Source: Schlesneria sp.
GTDB lineage: Bacteria; Planctomycetota; Planctomycetia; Planctomycetales; Planctomycetaceae
Assembly (NCBI GenBank): GCA_025353525.1
Contig: JANXOO010001314.1
Span: 1-6,895, forward strand
Direction: 5' to 3'
Length of the DNA stretch: 6,895 nucleotides
This document shows, in pieces, positions 6,600 through 6,895 of this stretch. Each line of letters begins with the position of its first letter. Within the stretch, counting starts at the first letter, position 1. The notes under the pieces are model-generated. The model worked only from the letters and a program-made list of their open reading frames with translations. It was not told the origin of the DNA and did not search any database. The position numbers and the translations under genes were made by a program.

Positions 6600-6895
6600 A
6601 TGCAATACATGAGAAATCACCGCTGGACTTCATTCGTCGTTTTTGGATCAATGGCATTCGCGCTCGCTGCGAATATCGGCCTGGCTGCTGAGGAATTCAG
6701 CGCCACGGCAAAAACAAAAACACGTGCCAATCGCCTGAGCAAAGAAAGCAGCCCCTATCTGCTGCTGCATGCTCACAATCCGGTCGACTGGTATCCGTGG
6801 GGTACTGAAGCATTTGAAAAGGCCAAAAAGGAAGGGAAACTGATTTTCCTTTCGGTCGGATACAGCAGTTGCTACTGGTGCCACGTGATGGAACG
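6600..6895 (+). CDS. Exported DUF255 / YyaL-like thioredoxin-fold protein, N-terminal part (partial)
   Basis: The frame opens at ATG 6600 and runs off the window, giving 98 full residues. After a likely signal peptide (hydrophobic [18 protein letters not shown], probable cleavage after LAA at residue 30) comes [20 protein letters not shown] (43-62), then [26 protein letters not shown] and CYWCHVME (91-98). This is the hallmark N-terminal thioredoxin-like domain of the YyaL/SSP411 family (DUF255), with the CxxC pair at Cys91 and Cys94. Full members are roughly 600-700 residues and continue into an (alpha/alpha)6-barrel-like glycosidase-type region; their substrate is not settled. AGGCAGGA (6586-6593) lies six bases before ATG 6600, which favours this start over the in-frame ATG at 6609. 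The signal peptide suggests a periplasmic redox role, unlike cytosolic members. Confidence 0.9.
   Translation, partial: MQYMRNHRWTSFVVFGSMAFALAANIGLAAEEFSATAKTKTRANRLSKESSPYLLLHAHNPVDWYPWGTEAFEKAKKEGKLIFLSVGYSSCYWCHVME

Noticed and set aside
6313..6657. 114-residue minus-strand open frames upstream of dnaE2 (also 6228-6572), considered as an ImuB-like or regulatory partner
   Set aside because: No Y-family polymerase or LexA motifs are visible, there is no ribosome binding site, and the frame overlaps the signal peptide of the plus-strand DUF255 gene.
1..6895. CRISPR array, tRNA/rRNA gene, toxin-antitoxin pair or defence island
   Set aside because: No regularly spaced repeats, no cloverleaf or rRNA-like sequence, and no small paired genes were seen on either strand.

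Overview
The window looks like an ordinary chromosomal stretch of a planctomycete-type bacterium. This is inferred from protein style, not from a marker gene. The pointers are the C-terminal end of a Gfo/Idh/MocA oxidoreductase, a small secreted esterase-like hydrolase, an exported DUF255/thioredoxin-fold protein with a CYWC motif, and short hairpin repeats of the GGGGACTGGC type between genes. Base composition is moderate and intergenic gaps are generous.

Layout from left to right. Bases 1-240 hold the end of a Gfo/Idh/MocA oxidoreductase (+). Bases 241-446 are a spacer with nested inverted repeats. Bases 447-1193 encode an exported alpha/beta hydrolase (+). A strong symmetrical hairpin at 1247-1294 separates it from a convergent SpoU/TrmH-family RNA methyltransferase at 1306-2100 (-). 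Bases 2101-2982 hold no intact gene. They contain a degenerate second copy of the hairpin repeat (2168-2203) and then what I read as a decayed group II intron (about 2226-2951, - strand), whose maturase has lost its whole catalytic core. Bases 2983-6255 (-) encode a full-length error-prone DNA polymerase, DnaE2. Bases 6256-6599 are a divergent intergenic region with two TTGC-N4/5-GCAA palindromes just upstream of dnaE2. From 6600 to the end runs the start of an exported DUF255/YyaL-like thioredoxin-fold protein (+), cut by the window edge.

The genes do not form an obvious pathway. dnaE2 is the only one with a clear known theme (damage-tolerant, mutagenic DNA synthesis), and it stands without the imuA/imuB partners that accompany it in many bacteria. 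I found no convincing new multi-gene system. The points most worth following are the collapsed group II intron directly behind dnaE2, the pair of related hairpin repeats, the possible operator pair in front of dnaE2, and a low-complexity insertion with an internal inverted repeat inside DnaE2.
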